64,000 nt of DNA, taken from positions 186,001 to 250,000 of the forward strand of contig NZ_JXQZ01000032.1 of NCBI RefSeq assembly GCF_000878135.1, written 5' to 3'. The translations under genes and the position numbers were made by a program. Source of the stretch: Frigoribacterium sp. MEB024. GTDB taxonomy: Bacteria > Actinomycetota > Actinomycetes > Actinomycetales > Microbacteriaceae. Below are positions 1-7,070 of the stretch, piece by piece. Every line of letters begins with the position of its first letter. Position 1 is the stretch's first letter. The notes under the pieces were generated by a model. The model made no database searches. It saw nothing but the letters and a program-made list of their open reading frames with translations, and was not told the DNA's origin.

Positions 1-1
1 T

Positions 2-391
2 GCCTACCTGAAGGGGGCTGCCGCGCTGGGCGACGCCACCGAGCTGGACGCGGAGGCGCTGGTCGCCTTCCTCACGGCGGCCCGCGACGGCGTCGTGCTG
101 AGAGGCAAGGCGGAGGTCGGAGACAAGACCATGATCGACGCGTGGACCCCGGCAGTCGACGCGGCGGCCGCCGCCGCTGCGGACGGGGCGTCGCCCGAGG
201 CCGTCCTCCGCGCCGCAGCAGACGCCGCGGCGACCGGCGCCGCATCGACCGAACCCCTCGTCGCCCGCAAGGGTCGAGCCAGCTATCTCGGCGAGCGTGC
301 CGTGGGTCACCGCGATCCCGGTGCGCAGTCCTCGTCCCTCATCATCGCCGCAGCGGCCGACGCCGCCGACGGCTCGAACAAGGAGTCCTGA
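2..391 (+). CDS. dhaL: Dihydroxyacetone kinase subunit DhaL, C-terminal part (cut by window edge)
   Basis: ADP-binding subunit of PTS-dependent dihydroxyacetone kinase, which with DhaK phosphorylates dihydroxyacetone in the cytoplasm. Only about the last 129 residues are present because the window begins inside the gene. The visible signature is the DhaL nucleotide-site motif GDKTMIDAWTPA followed by KGRASYLGERAVGHRDPGA, both diagnostic of the family. The reading frame is open from base 2 to TGA at 389-391. The next gene, dhaM, starts two bases after the stop, so the two are translationally linked; dhaK is expected just upstream, outside the window. Truncation here is only the edge of the window. 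Confidence 0.93.
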   Translation, partial: AYLKGAAALGDATELDAEALVAFLTAARDGVVLRGKAEVGDKTMIDAWTPAVDAAAAAAADGASPEAVLRAAADAAATGAASTEPLVARKGRASYLGERAVGHRDPGAQSSSLIIAAAADAADGSNKES

Positions 392-393
392 GC

Positions 394-1080
394 ATGCCCA
401 CCATCGGAATCGTCGTCGTCTCACACAGCGCCAAGATCGCCGAGGGCGTGGTCGACCTGGCACGCCAGATGGCCCCCACGACCACGATCGTGGCGGCGGG
501 AGGAACCGACGACGGCGCCATCGGCACCAGCTTCGACAAGATCTCCGCCGCCCTCGCCGAGGCGTCACGAGGCGGGGGTGCCGTGGTGCTCTGCGACCTC
601 GGCTCCGCCATCCTCACGAGCGAGACGGCCGTCGACTTCCTCGACGACGCCGACAAGCAGCGCGTGGTCATCGCGGACGCCCCGTTGGTCGAGGGCACGG
701 TGGCCGCGGCTGTCTCCGCCGAGACCGGGGGAGACCTCGAGGCCGTCGCCGCTGCGGCTCGGACGGCCACCGGCGTCGCCGACGCCCACGCCGACGAGCG
801 CGACCTCCGGGGCGGCGACGCCGTCGAACGATCCGCCGTGCTCGTCAACGCCTCAGGGCTGCACGCCCGCCCGGCCGCCGACCTCGTCACGCACGCGTCG
901 CGGTTCCAGGCAGACGTCACGGTCAACGGCGTCGACGCCAAGAGCCTGCTGCGCATCATGGGGTTGAACGTGGGAGTCGGATCGACGGTGGCCGTGATGG
1001 CGACCGGCCCGGACGCGGCAGCCGCCGTCGACGACCTCATCGCGCTCATCGAGGGCGGCTTCGGCGAGAAGGCGAGCTGA
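394..1080 (+). CDS. dhaM: PTS-dependent dihydroxyacetone kinase phosphotransferase subunit DhaM fused to HPr
   Basis: Passes phosphate from the PTS to the ADP bound in DhaL, so that dihydroxyacetone is phosphorylated at the cost of phosphoenolpyruvate. The protein has 228 residues. Residues 1-130 are an EIIA-mannose-type domain with the phosphorylatable His11 in the stretch VVVSHSAKIAEG. Residues 145-228 are an HPr domain with GLHARPAA (His157) and the regulatory-Ser-like KSLLRIMGL. The enzyme-I-like third domain of the E. coli DhaM is absent, as is common in Gram-positive bacteria. The ATG at 394 is chosen because it lies directly after the dhaL stop; longer upstream readings are Arg-rich and overlap dhaL. 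The fused HPr could also serve as a general phosphocarrier. Confidence 0.93.
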   Translation: MPTIGIVVVSHSAKIAEGVVDLARQMAPTTTIVAAGGTDDGAIGTSFDKISAALAEASRGGGAVVLCDLGSAILTSETAVDFLDDADKQRVVIADAPLVEGTVAAAVSAETGGDLEAVAAAARTATGVADAHADERDLRGGDAVERSAVLVNASGLHARPAADLVTHASRFQADVTVNGVDAKSLLRIMGLNVGVGSTVAVMATGPDAAAAVDDLIALIEGGFGEKAS

Positions 1081-1093
1081 TCGCCCGCCTGCA

Positions 1094-1104
1094 CCGCGCC
1101 TCCT
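1094..1104 (-). repeat. Dispersed 11-mer AGGAGGCGCGG (master entry for 14 copies)
   Basis: One of 14 exact copies found by reading both strands. Plus strand: 1378, 13860, 18002, 45492, 51263, 53622, 61018. Minus strand (left ends): 1094, 3522, 18762, 36467, 38523, 51104, 57764. Five copies extend to AGGAGGCGCGGGTC (1378, 51104, 51263, 57764, 61018). The 9-mer core GGAGGCGCG occurs 33 times (18 plus, 15 minus). Four copies are intergenic (1094, 18002, 18762, 61018) and one overlaps the pafC stop. Most coding copies fall in weakly constrained parts such as N-termini and signal peptides. The AGGAGG part looks like a Shine-Dalgarno sequence, but no copy sits at ribosome-binding distance from a start. 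Function unknown; see findings. Confidence 0.85.
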
Positions 1105-1130
1105 GACCTCGGGGTCGCCGGCTCCCGACG

Positions 1131-1895
1131 TCAGCGTGTCCGCGACCACTTCGTCAGCAGCATGTCGCCCGAGAGCAGCACGTGGTCGAGGGCGAGGCCA
1201 CGCAGCGCCATGGCCTCACGGGCCGCGACGATGCGCGGGCCGGCTCCACCCTCGAGGTTCGGCGACACGGTGAGGCACAGTTCGTCGACGACGTCGGCGG
1301 CGACCAGGTCGCCGAGCAACGCCGGCCCGCCCTCGGTGTGGATCTGCGGCAGCCCCCGTTCGACCAGGGCCCGGACGAGGAGGCGCGGGTCGACCCGGTC
1401 GCGACCGCACGACACGACGTCGGCGACCCGGTCGAGTCGGGCCCGAGCAGCGCGAGGTGCCGCGTCGTGGGTGAGCACCAGCGGCCGGACGGGAGCGCCC
1501 GCGAACACGCTGCTCGTCGGATCGAGCCCGAGCCGGCCGGAGACGATGGCGAAGACGGGATGATCGGGCAGGCCGACCCTGCGCCGCCAGGCGACGGCCT
1601 CGTCGCCGAGCCGCATCGGGCCGTAGCCCTCGTCGCGGACCGTGCCCGCACCGACCACGACGACGTCGCAGAGCTGACGCAACAGGTCGAAGACGAGCAG
1701 GTCGGCGGGGCCGCCCAGGTCGCGGGTCCGTCCGGCGGCCGTCGCCGAGCCGTCGACGCTCGCGACGAAGTTGGCCCGCACGCGAGGCGTCGCCCGGTCT
1801 CGCGGCCGGTGGAGATCGAGGAGGTCGTCGATCGTCAGTGCGCCACCGCGGACCGGGGGTGCGGGATGTAGCTGCGAGATGCCCACGGCGGTCAC
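1131..1895 (-). CDS. RibD C-terminal-domain (dihydrofolate-reductase-fold) reductase
   Basis: NADPH-dependent reductase of the RibD_C/pyrimidine-reductase family, which shares its fold with dihydrofolate reductase. The protein has 254 residues. It carries the family marks RANFVASVDGSA near residue 40, VVVGAGTVRDEGYG near 95 and the nucleotide-site motif HTEGGPALLGDL near 195. No deaminase domain is present, so it is not a complete RibD. The GTG start overlaps the stop of the folP2-like gene by four bases (GTGA), and it is the last gene of a four-gene minus-strand operon with folE. That context suggests a pterin or other GTP-derived substrate rather than ordinary riboflavin synthesis, but this is inference; the substrate cannot be read from the sequence. 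Confidence 0.8.
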   Translation of the reverse strand: MTAVGISQLHPAPPVRGGALTIDDLLDLHRPRDRATPRVRANFVASVDGSATAAGRTRDLGGPADLLVFDLLRQLCDVVVVGAGTVRDEGYGPMRLGDEAVAWRRRVGLPDHPVFAIVSGRLGLDPTSSVFAGAPVRPLVLTHDAAPRAARARLDRVADVVSCGRDRVDPRLLVRALVERGLPQIHTEGGPALLGDLVAADVVDELCLTVSPNLEGGAGPRIVAAREAMALRGLALDHVLLSGDMLLTKWSRTR

Positions 1896-2833
1896 GACAC
1901 GTCCTCGGCGACGTTGTGGCGTTCCACCACGGGGTCGCGCCAGCCGAGGATCGCCTCGACCATGCGGACGGCGTCGACGCTGGCCCGGACGTCGTGCATC
2001 CGGACGATGCGCGCGCCCTGCAGCACGCTCACGGCCGCCGCTGCGAGCGAACCGGCCAGCCGGTCGGGTTTGTCGCGACCGAGGGACTCGCCGACGAAGT
2101 CCTTGTTGGACACCGCGGCGAGCGTCGGGTGGCCCAGGCCGGCCACCTCGGACAGGCGCCGGGTGAGCTCGAGCGAGTGCCGGGTCGTCTTGTTCAGGTC
2201 GTGCCCCGGATCGACGACGAGTCGGTCGTCGGGCACGCCGTGGGCGCGGGCCACGTCGACCCGCCGCGCGAGGAACTCGACGACCTCGGCGACGACGTCG
2301 TCGTAGTGCGGCCGGGGATGCGGCCGTCGGGGTGCGGCCAGGCTGTGCGTGACGACCAGCGTGGCACCGCTGTCGGCGACGACGTCGGCCAACCGCGGGT
2401 CGTGGAGCCCCGTGGTGTCGTTGACGACGTGCGCCCCGGCGGCGATGACGCGTTCGGCGACCTCGGGGCGGAAGGTGTCGACGGAGATGACGACGTCCGA
2501 CCGGACCGAGAGCGCTTCGACCACGGGCAGGACCCGATCGAGTTCGTCGGAGGCGGACAGCTCGGGCCCAGGGGCGAAGGGGACGCCCCCGATGTCGACC
2601 CAGTCGGCGCCCGCCGCCGCCGCGTCCACCGCGGCCTGCACGGCGCGGTCGAGGGCGAAGGTCGCGCCCTGGTCGAAGAAGGAGTCGGGCGTGCGGTTGA
2701 CGATCGCCATGACCGCGACCTGGCGGGAGAAGTCGAAGGTCCGCGACCCGATGCGTCGCCGAGGGACGAGCAGCGGGGGCAGGGCGGGTGCGGGGGAGTC
2801 GGCGTCGTGGGGCTGCCCCGCGGCCTCACGCAC
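1892..2833 (-). CDS. Dihydropteroate synthase paralogue, FolP2 type
   Basis: TIM-barrel protein of the dihydropteroate-synthase family, 313 residues. Pterin-site motifs are kept: MAIVNRTPDSFFD (Asn of loop 1), ISVDTFRPEV, VVNDTTG, a DPG motif and RIVRMHDV near the end. The substrate loop that reads GGESTRPG in true synthases is here GGVPFAPG, the DPGxGFGK motif is DPGHDLNKT, and the RKS lysine motif is SNKDFVGE. These substitutions match my recollection of mycobacterial FolP2 (Rv1207 type), which is reported to lack dihydropteroate synthase activity. The GTG start overlaps folE by eight bases and the end overlaps the reductase by four, so the three are made together. Likely product: an unknown reaction on a pterin or related ligand. 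Confidence 0.82.
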   Translation of the reverse strand: MREAAGQPHDADSPAPALPPLLVPRRRIGSRTFDFSRQVAVMAIVNRTPDSFFDQGATFALDRAVQAAVDAAAAGADWVDIGGVPFAPGPELSASDELDRVLPVVEALSVRSDVVISVDTFRPEVAERVIAAGAHVVNDTTGLHDPRLADVVADSGATLVVTHSLAAPRRPHPRPHYDDVVAEVVEFLARRVDVARAHGVPDDRLVVDPGHDLNKTTRHSLELTRRLSEVAGLGHPTLAAVSNKDFVGESLGRDKPDRLAGSLAAAAVSVLQGARIVRMHDVRASVDAVRMVEAILGWRDPVVERHNVAEDVS

Positions 2834-3413
2834 GGGGCGCGCCGATCAGGGCGACCGCCTCGGCCCGCGCCGACGCCTGGGACAGCACGCCCCGACTGGC
2901 GAGCGTCACCGTCGTGCTGCCGGTCTGGCGGGGGCCGCGGGTCGTGACGCAGCCGTGCGAGGCGTCGAGCACCACGAGGACGCCGTCGGGGCGAGCGCCC
3001 GCCTGCAGGGCCTCGGCGATCTCCTCGCCGAGGCGCTCCTGGAGCTGGGGACGCGAGGCCACGGCGTCGACCACCCGGGGAAGCGCGCCCAACCCGACGA
3101 TCGTCTCACCCGGCACGTAGGCCACGTGTGCGACACCGACGAAGGGCAGCAGATGGTGCTCGCACACCGACCGGAACGAGATGTCGCGGACGATCACGAC
3201 CTCGCCGAGTTGATGGGCCTCGGCCGAGACCGTGGCCTGGCGGACGAGGTCGGCCGCGTCGATCGTGAGTCCCGAGAAGAACTCGACGTAGGCGTCGGCG
3301 ACGCGTCGAGGGGTGGACTCGAGGCCCGGGCGGTCGACGTCCTCACCGATCGCGGCGAGCAGTTCGAGCACGGCGGCCTCGATGCGGGGCCGGTCGACGG
3401 GCGGGGGAGTCAT
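2826..3413 (-). CDS. folE: GTP cyclohydrolase I
   Basis: Opens the GTP imidazole ring to give dihydroneopterin triphosphate, the first step to pterins and folates. The 195-residue length is typical. The zinc site is complete: Cys and His in SVCEHHLLPF and the second Cys in ASHGCVTTRG. The active-site stretch FVGVAHVAYVPGETIVGL and the helix VVDAVASRPQLQERL are canonical. The tail GPRQTGSTTVTLASRG differs slightly from housekeeping FolE. It follows the unknown gene at 3426 with a 12-base gap and overlaps the FolP2-like gene. Relatives of this clade usually carry a separate folate operon elsewhere, so this may be a second, dedicated copy; that point is not visible here. Confidence 0.92.
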   Translation of the reverse strand: MTPPPVDRPRIEAAVLELLAAIGEDVDRPGLESTPRRVADAYVEFFSGLTIDAADLVRQATVSAEAHQLGEVVIVRDISFRSVCEHHLLPFVGVAHVAYVPGETIVGLGALPRVVDAVASRPQLQERLGEEIAEALQAGARPDGVLVVLDASHGCVTTRGPRQTGSTTVTLASRGVLSQASARAEAVALIGAPRA

Positions 3414-3425
3414 CAGGCCATCTTC

Positions 3426-3926
3426 TCAGGCGACGGGGTCGACCGCGGCGTCGTTCCCGTCCGCCCCCGGCGTCGTCGATTCGCGGGGGAGCGCCTCGTG
3501 GTGCCGCCGTCCGTGGCTGCGCCGCGCCTCCTTCATCTCGGCCTCGAAGAGATGCCTCTTGCCGCCCGCGAGAGAATCACGTATGTTCTGCTCATGGTCG
3601 CGGAACGCGGCGTAGTAGCCGTCGTCGTAGTCCTCCACGATCTGGTAGGTCCATCGGCCCTCGACGACGTTGCGACCGACGAGGTCTCGATCGAGCAGGT
3701 CGGCGACCTCGACGTGTCCGGCGCGTCGGAGCGACTCGACGGCGTCGCCGAGGGCCAGGTCGGCCTTGCCGGTCAGTCGGTGGAAGCCGTAGAGGAATCC
3801 TCGTGCCTGCTCGACGATCTCGAGCGCGGCCGAGAGCTCGCCGAGCGCGGCGACGGTGTCGTCGTCGAGCCCGTCAGGTCGACGGTGCGCGGCGTCGGGC
3901 GGTGTGTGGGTCGCGTCGGTCGTCAT
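3426..3926 (-). CDS. Conserved-looking protein of unknown function, first gene of the folE operon
   Basis: I do not recognise a family for this protein of 166 residues. It is soluble, with no signal peptide or membrane segment. The core (about residues 25-145) is helical and acidic, with AALEIVEQARGFLYGFHRL, a tyrosine-rich YQIVEDYDDGYYAAFRDHE and a basic His-rich end KEARRSHGRRHHE. The N-terminal 25 residues and the Ala/Asp-rich C-terminus look disordered. The ATG at 3926 is preferred because GGAG lies about 13 bases upstream; a TTG at 3938 would sit on top of that GGAG. Its position directly before folE, the FolP2-like gene and the reductase suggests a shared transcript and perhaps a shared pathway. 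Confidence 0.7.
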   Translation of the reverse strand: MTTDATHTPPDAAHRRPDGLDDDTVAALGELSAALEIVEQARGFLYGFHRLTGKADLALGDAVESLRRAGHVEVADLLDRDLVGRNVVEGRWTYQIVEDYDDGYYAAFRDHEQNIRDSLAGGKRHLFEAEMKEARRSHGRRHHEALPRESTTPGADGNDAAVDPVA

Positions 3927-3998
3927 GCGACCAGGCAACTCCGTGGAGGCGCGGCATGCGTCAGCGGGGAGCGCTTCCCACGCCCGATTCCCACTTAC

Positions 3999-4031
3999 TT
4001 GACATAATGTGCATTATCAGTCACATGACAA
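3999..4031 (-). promoter_or_regulatory. AT-rich palindrome / putative promoter-operator of the folE-folP2 operon
   Basis: An unusually AT-rich island in GC-rich surroundings. ATAATG-TG-CATTAT (4004-4017) is a short palindrome nested in a larger dyad: TTGACATAATGTG at 3999-4011 mirrors CACATGACAA at 4022-4031. On the minus strand TTGTCA (4031-4026) lies 17 bases from ATTATG (4008-4003), a plausible but weak -35/-10 pair. It is about 75 bases upstream of the gene starting at 3926. The regulator is unknown. Confidence 0.4.
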
Positions 4032-4071
4032 AGCCGGAAGGGGTTCGCGGGCGGCGTGAGCGTCCTGCTCC

Positions 4072-4536
4072 TCAGGCCTCGGACGAGCTGTCCAGCACCG
4101 TGCGCAGCAAGTCGACGAGGTCGGCGGGCTCGACCGGTTCGACGATCGTCGTCAGGTCGTCGAGGCTGAACCAGCGCGACTCGAGGATGTCGGTGCGCTC
4201 GTCGTCCGTCCAGTCGTCGTCGACGACCTCGAAGTGCGGCAGGCGGACGACGAAGAACTCCGCGTGACCGTGCGTGTGGTCGGCGTCGTCCCAGGACACC
4301 TCGAAGTCGTCCACGCGCACGACGTCGCCGACCGCGGTGACCACCTGGCCGGTCTCTTCGTGCAGTTCGCGGACGGCCGCCTGGACGTGCGTCTCGCCCG
4401 GGTCGACACCGCCACCCGGGGTGATCCAACGCGCTGTCCGACTGGTGTCGGGCGCCACCGTCTTCATGAGGAGCACGCGGTCGTCCCCGTCGAGGACGAG
4501 GAGGCGCGAGGTCGGTCGGACGATGCGCTCGGTCAC
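4072..4536 (-). CDS. Nudix hydrolase
   Basis: Hydrolase of nucleoside-diphosphate-linked compounds, 154 residues, cytoplasmic. The Nudix box is intact: GGGVDPGETHVQAAVRELHEETG at about residues 40-62, matching G-x5-E-x7-REUxEExGU. The preceding TARWITPGG and following EVSWDDADHTHGHAEFFVVRL are typical of small MutT/ADP-ribose-type members. The GTG start lies 13 bases after the SDR gene stop, so they probably share a transcript. The substrate cannot be assigned. A repair or housecleaning role is possible but not shown. Confidence 0.88.
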   Translation of the reverse strand: MTERIVRPTSRLLVLDGDDRVLLMKTVAPDTSRTARWITPGGGVDPGETHVQAAVRELHEETGQVVTAVGDVVRVDDFEVSWDDADHTHGHAEFFVVRLPHFEVVDDDWTDDERTDILESRWFSLDDLTTIVEPVEPADLVDLLRTVLDSSSEA

Positions 4537-4549
4537 GAGGTGCCCCGTC

Positions 4550-5317
4550 TCAGACGATCGGCGCGAAGTCGCTGGTGTCGCCCACCAGTCGGGTGTGGTC
4601 GGCCGGGACGGGGTCGACGGCGGCCGATGCGACCTCGGCGGCGAACTCGGCGACGTTGTACAGCTTGCCCGCGCTCTCTTTCCGCGACGAGATGGCCCCG
4701 GGATTCGACCGTTCGAGCAGGGTCGCCGTGATCGTGCCCTCGATCATGTCGCCCGAGACCACGACGAACTCGACGCCCGCGGTCTCGAGCTGCGGCAGCA
4801 TCTCGCGCAGGGCGTCTTCGCCGGCACGCTTGCTCAGGGCGACGGGAAGGTACTCGGGCATCGTCTCGGTCGTGCGGATGAAGTGGGCCTGGTGACTCGT
4901 GACGAAGACGACGCGCGAGCCCGGGGCGAGCAGCGGCAGGGCCGCGGTCAGCAGCGCCACCTGGGCGTCGCGGTTCAACTTGAGCGCGTAGTCCTCGGCC
5001 ATGCCCGTCTCCATGCCGCCCGAGGCGTTCATGACGAGGACGTCGAGGCCGCCCCAGGCCTCGCGCACGGTCTCGAACATCGTCGCCAGGCTGGCCTCGT
5101 CGGTCAGGTCGGCCCCGATGGCGATCGCCTCGCCGCCGGCCTCCTCGATCTTCGAGACGAGCTGCAGCGCGCGCTTCTCCTTGTTGCGGTAGTTCACGAC
5201 GACCTTGGCACCGGCCTCGGCGAAGTACCGCACGGTGTCGGCGCCGATCCCCCGGGACGACCCGGTGACCAGGACTCGGGCTCCGGCGAGGGACTCTGCG
5301 GCGAGGGGGTTGGACAA
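4550..5317 (-). CDS. Short-chain dehydrogenase/reductase-like protein lacking the catalytic Tyr
   Basis: Rossmann-fold SDR of 255 residues. It has the cofactor motif TGSSRGIG (18-25), an acidic residue at D70, an NAG-like MNASG (97-101) and the active-site Ser141 in VVFVTSHQ. The canonical YxxxK is not present: the Lys is K163 but the residue four before it is Val159 (PVALSKRAGED), and the nearest Tyr is 156. The protein may therefore be a binding protein, or use Tyr156 or another residue. The TTG at 5317 is chosen because GGAG lies six bases upstream and the next residues lead straight into the fold. A TAGGGT -10 box lies at 5372-5367. It is divergent from nfeD and followed by the Nudix gene. 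Confidence 0.85.
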   Translation of the reverse strand: MSNPLAAESLAGARVLVTGSSRGIGADTVRYFAEAGAKVVVNYRNKEKRALQLVSKIEEAGGEAIAIGADLTDEASLATMFETVREAWGGLDVLVMNASGGMETGMAEDYALKLNRDAQVALLTAALPLLAPGSRVVFVTSHQAHFIRTTETMPEYLPVALSKRAGEDALREMLPQLETAGVEFVVVSGDMIEGTITATLLERSNPGAISSRKESAGKLYNVAEFAAEVASAAVDPVPADHTRLVGDTSDFAPIV

Positions 5318-5366
5318 GGCGTGCTCCAGACTGTGCGGGGTTCGATCGGCCCGTGGACCGGACTCG

Positions 5367-5411
5367 ACCCTACCAATCCCCCTCGTCACCGTCGGTGGTG
5401 GGTGGTAGTTT
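5367..5411. promoter_or_regulatory. Divergent promoter pair between SDR and nfeD
   Basis: On the minus strand TAGGGT (5372-5367) is a -10 box for the SDR gene, with a leader of about 45 bases. On the plus strand TAGTTT (5406-5411) preceded at 17 bases by TCGTCA (5383-5388) is a -35/-10 pair for the nfeD-stomatin operon, whose start at 5441 has GAAGG five bases upstream. Confidence 0.5.
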
Positions 5412-5440
5412 CCATAACAGGGGAACGAGAGAAGGTCGAC

Positions 5441-5920
5441 GTGGACGTCCTGAACGATTACGCATGGGTCGCGTGGATCGCGCTCATCCTGGTGTTCGTC
5501 ATCGTCGAGGTGACGACGCTCGAATTCACCTTCCTCATGCTCGCCATCGGCAGCGTCGGTGGTCTGCTCGCGGGCCTCTTCGGCGCCCCGTGGTGGTTGC
5601 AGGCGATCGTCGCGGCCGTCCTCGCGGTCTTGTTGCTGTTCACGGTGCGGCCACCGTTGCTGCGGGCGCTCCGCCGCGGGGGCGATCCGACCCCCAGCAA
5701 CGTCGAGGCGCTGCTCGGGCTGCGCGGCACGGTCGTCGTGCCGATCGGCTCCGACGCCGGCCAGGTCAAGCTGTCGAACGGCGAGACCTGGACGGCCCGC
5801 GTGCTGTCCTCCCCCGCGACGTCGGCGGGCGCCGACCTCGCACTCGACACCGGGGCCCCGGTCGTCGTGACCGCCATCGAGGGGTCGACGGCGTTCGTCG
5901 CCCCCGCAGAGAGGTCCTGA
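5441..5920 (+). CDS. NfeD-family membrane protein
   Basis: Partner protein of stomatin/SPFH proteins in membrane microdomains. It has 159 residues: two or three membrane helices within about 8-75 (WIALILVFVIVEVTTLEF; IVAAVLAVLLLFTV), then a C-terminal OB-fold domain from about 90, beginning LLGLRGTVVVPIG. The GTG at 5441 has GAAGG five bases upstream. The SPFH gene begins only four bases after its stop, the classic NfeD-stomatin operon arrangement. The ClpP-like protease domain of long NfeD proteins is absent, so this is the short form. Confidence 0.88.
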   Translation: MDVLNDYAWVAWIALILVFVIVEVTTLEFTFLMLAIGSVGGLLAGLFGAPWWLQAIVAAVLAVLLLFTVRPPLLRALRRGGDPTPSNVEALLGLRGTVVVPIGSDAGQVKLSNGETWTARVLSSPATSAGADLALDTGAPVVVTAIEGSTAFVAPAERS

Positions 5921-5924
5921 AGCC

Positions 5925-7070
5925 ATGGACACCATCAGTGCCGGCACCGTCGTCACCATCGTGGTCGTCGCGATCGTCGTCGTGCTCGTCCTCGTCATCC
6001 TGTTCCGCTCGGTCCGCATCATCCCGCAGGCGAGTGCCGGCGTGGTCGAGAGACTGGGTCGGTACCACAAGACCCTCTCCCCCGGGCTCAACCTGCTCGT
6101 ACCGTTCATCGACCGGGTGCGGCCGCTGATCGACATGCGCGAGCAGGTCGTCTCGTTCCCGCCGCAGCCCGTCATCACCGAGGACAACCTGGTCGTCTCG
6201 ATCGACACGGTCGTGTACTTCCAGGTGACCGACGCCCGCGCGGCGACCTACGAGATCGCCAACTACCTCGGGGCCGTCGAACAGCTCACGACGACCACGC
6301 TGCGCAACGTGGTCGGAGGGTTGAACCTCGAGCAGGCCCTCACCAGCCGCGACAACATCAACGGCCAACTGCGCATCGTGCTCGACGAAGCCACCGGCAA
6401 GTGGGGCATCAGGGTCGGCCGCGTCGAGCTCAAAGCCATCGACCCGCCCCTGTCGATCCAGGACTCCATGGAGCAGCAGATGCGTGCCGAGCGCAGTCGC
6501 CGTGCGGCCATCCTCACCGCCGAGGGCACCAAGCAGTCGCAGATCCTCGAGGCCGAGGGGTCGCGACAGTCGTCGATCCTCAAGGCCGAGGGTGATGCGA
6601 AGGCCCAGGTGCTGAGGGCCCAGGGTGAGGCCGAGGCCATCGCGACGGTCTTCAACGCCATCCACGCCGGCGACCCCGACCCGAAGCTGCTCGCGTACCA
6701 GTATCTCCAGACCCTCCCGAAGATCGCGGACGGCTCGGCCAACACCATGTGGATCATCCCCAGCGAGCTGACCGAGGCCCTCAAGGGCATCGGGCAGGGC
6801 TTCTTCGCCCCTCGCGACCCGAACGCCCCCGGGTGGACCCCGACCGAGGCTCCCAAGGTGTCCGAGATGGACGTCACGCCCGACCTGGCCTCGACCGTCG
6901 ATCTCGAGGCCGAACCCGACCTCGGCTTCCCGACGGTGACCACGCCCGGTGGCTCCGCATCCGGTGCGGGTACCGGGTCCGGAGGCGGGGGTGCTGCCGG
7001 TGCCGCCGGTCAGGTCCCCGAGACGGGCGCCCCGGGCGCCGGCCCGACCGCTCCCCCGGCGACCTCGTAG
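5925..7070 (+). CDS. SPFH/Band 7 (stomatin/QmcA-type) protein
   Basis: Membrane-anchored scaffold protein of the SPFH family, 381 residues. One N-terminal membrane helix (about 5-27, rich in V and I) is followed by the Band 7 domain with ASAGVVERLGRYHKTLSPGLN, PFIDRVRPLIDMREQ and the GKWGIRVGRVELKAIDPP signature near 160. A helical region with repeated EGxxQxxILxAEG units (about 195-235) gives the usual coiled coil. The C-terminal 80 residues are Gly/Pro/Ala-rich and disordered. It is co-transcribed with nfeD; its stop TAG shares a base with the GTG of the next gene. Likely role: organising membrane domains or controlling membrane protein quality. Confidence 0.9.
   Translation: MDTISAGTVVTIVVVAIVVVLVLVILFRSVRIIPQASAGVVERLGRYHKTLSPGLNLLVPFIDRVRPLIDMREQVVSFPPQPVITEDNLVVSIDTVVYFQVTDARAATYEIANYLGAVEQLTTTTLRNVVGGLNLEQALTSRDNINGQLRIVLDEATGKWGIRVGRVELKAIDPPLSIQDSMEQQMRAERSRRAAILTAEGTKQSQILEAEGSRQSSILKAEGDAKAQVLRAQGEAEAIATVFNAIHAGDPDPKLLAYQYLQTLPKIADGSANTMWIIPSELTEALKGIGQGFFAPRDPNAPGWTPTEAPKVSEMDVTPDLASTVDLEAEPDLGFPTVTTPGGSASGAGTGSGGGGAAGAAGQVPETGAPGAGPTAPPATS

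Noticed and set aside
5318-6208. N-terminal extension of the SDR frame antisense to nfeD and the SPFH gene
   Set aside because: It is antisense to two well-supported genes; TTG at 5317 with GGAG six bases upstream begins the SDR fold.
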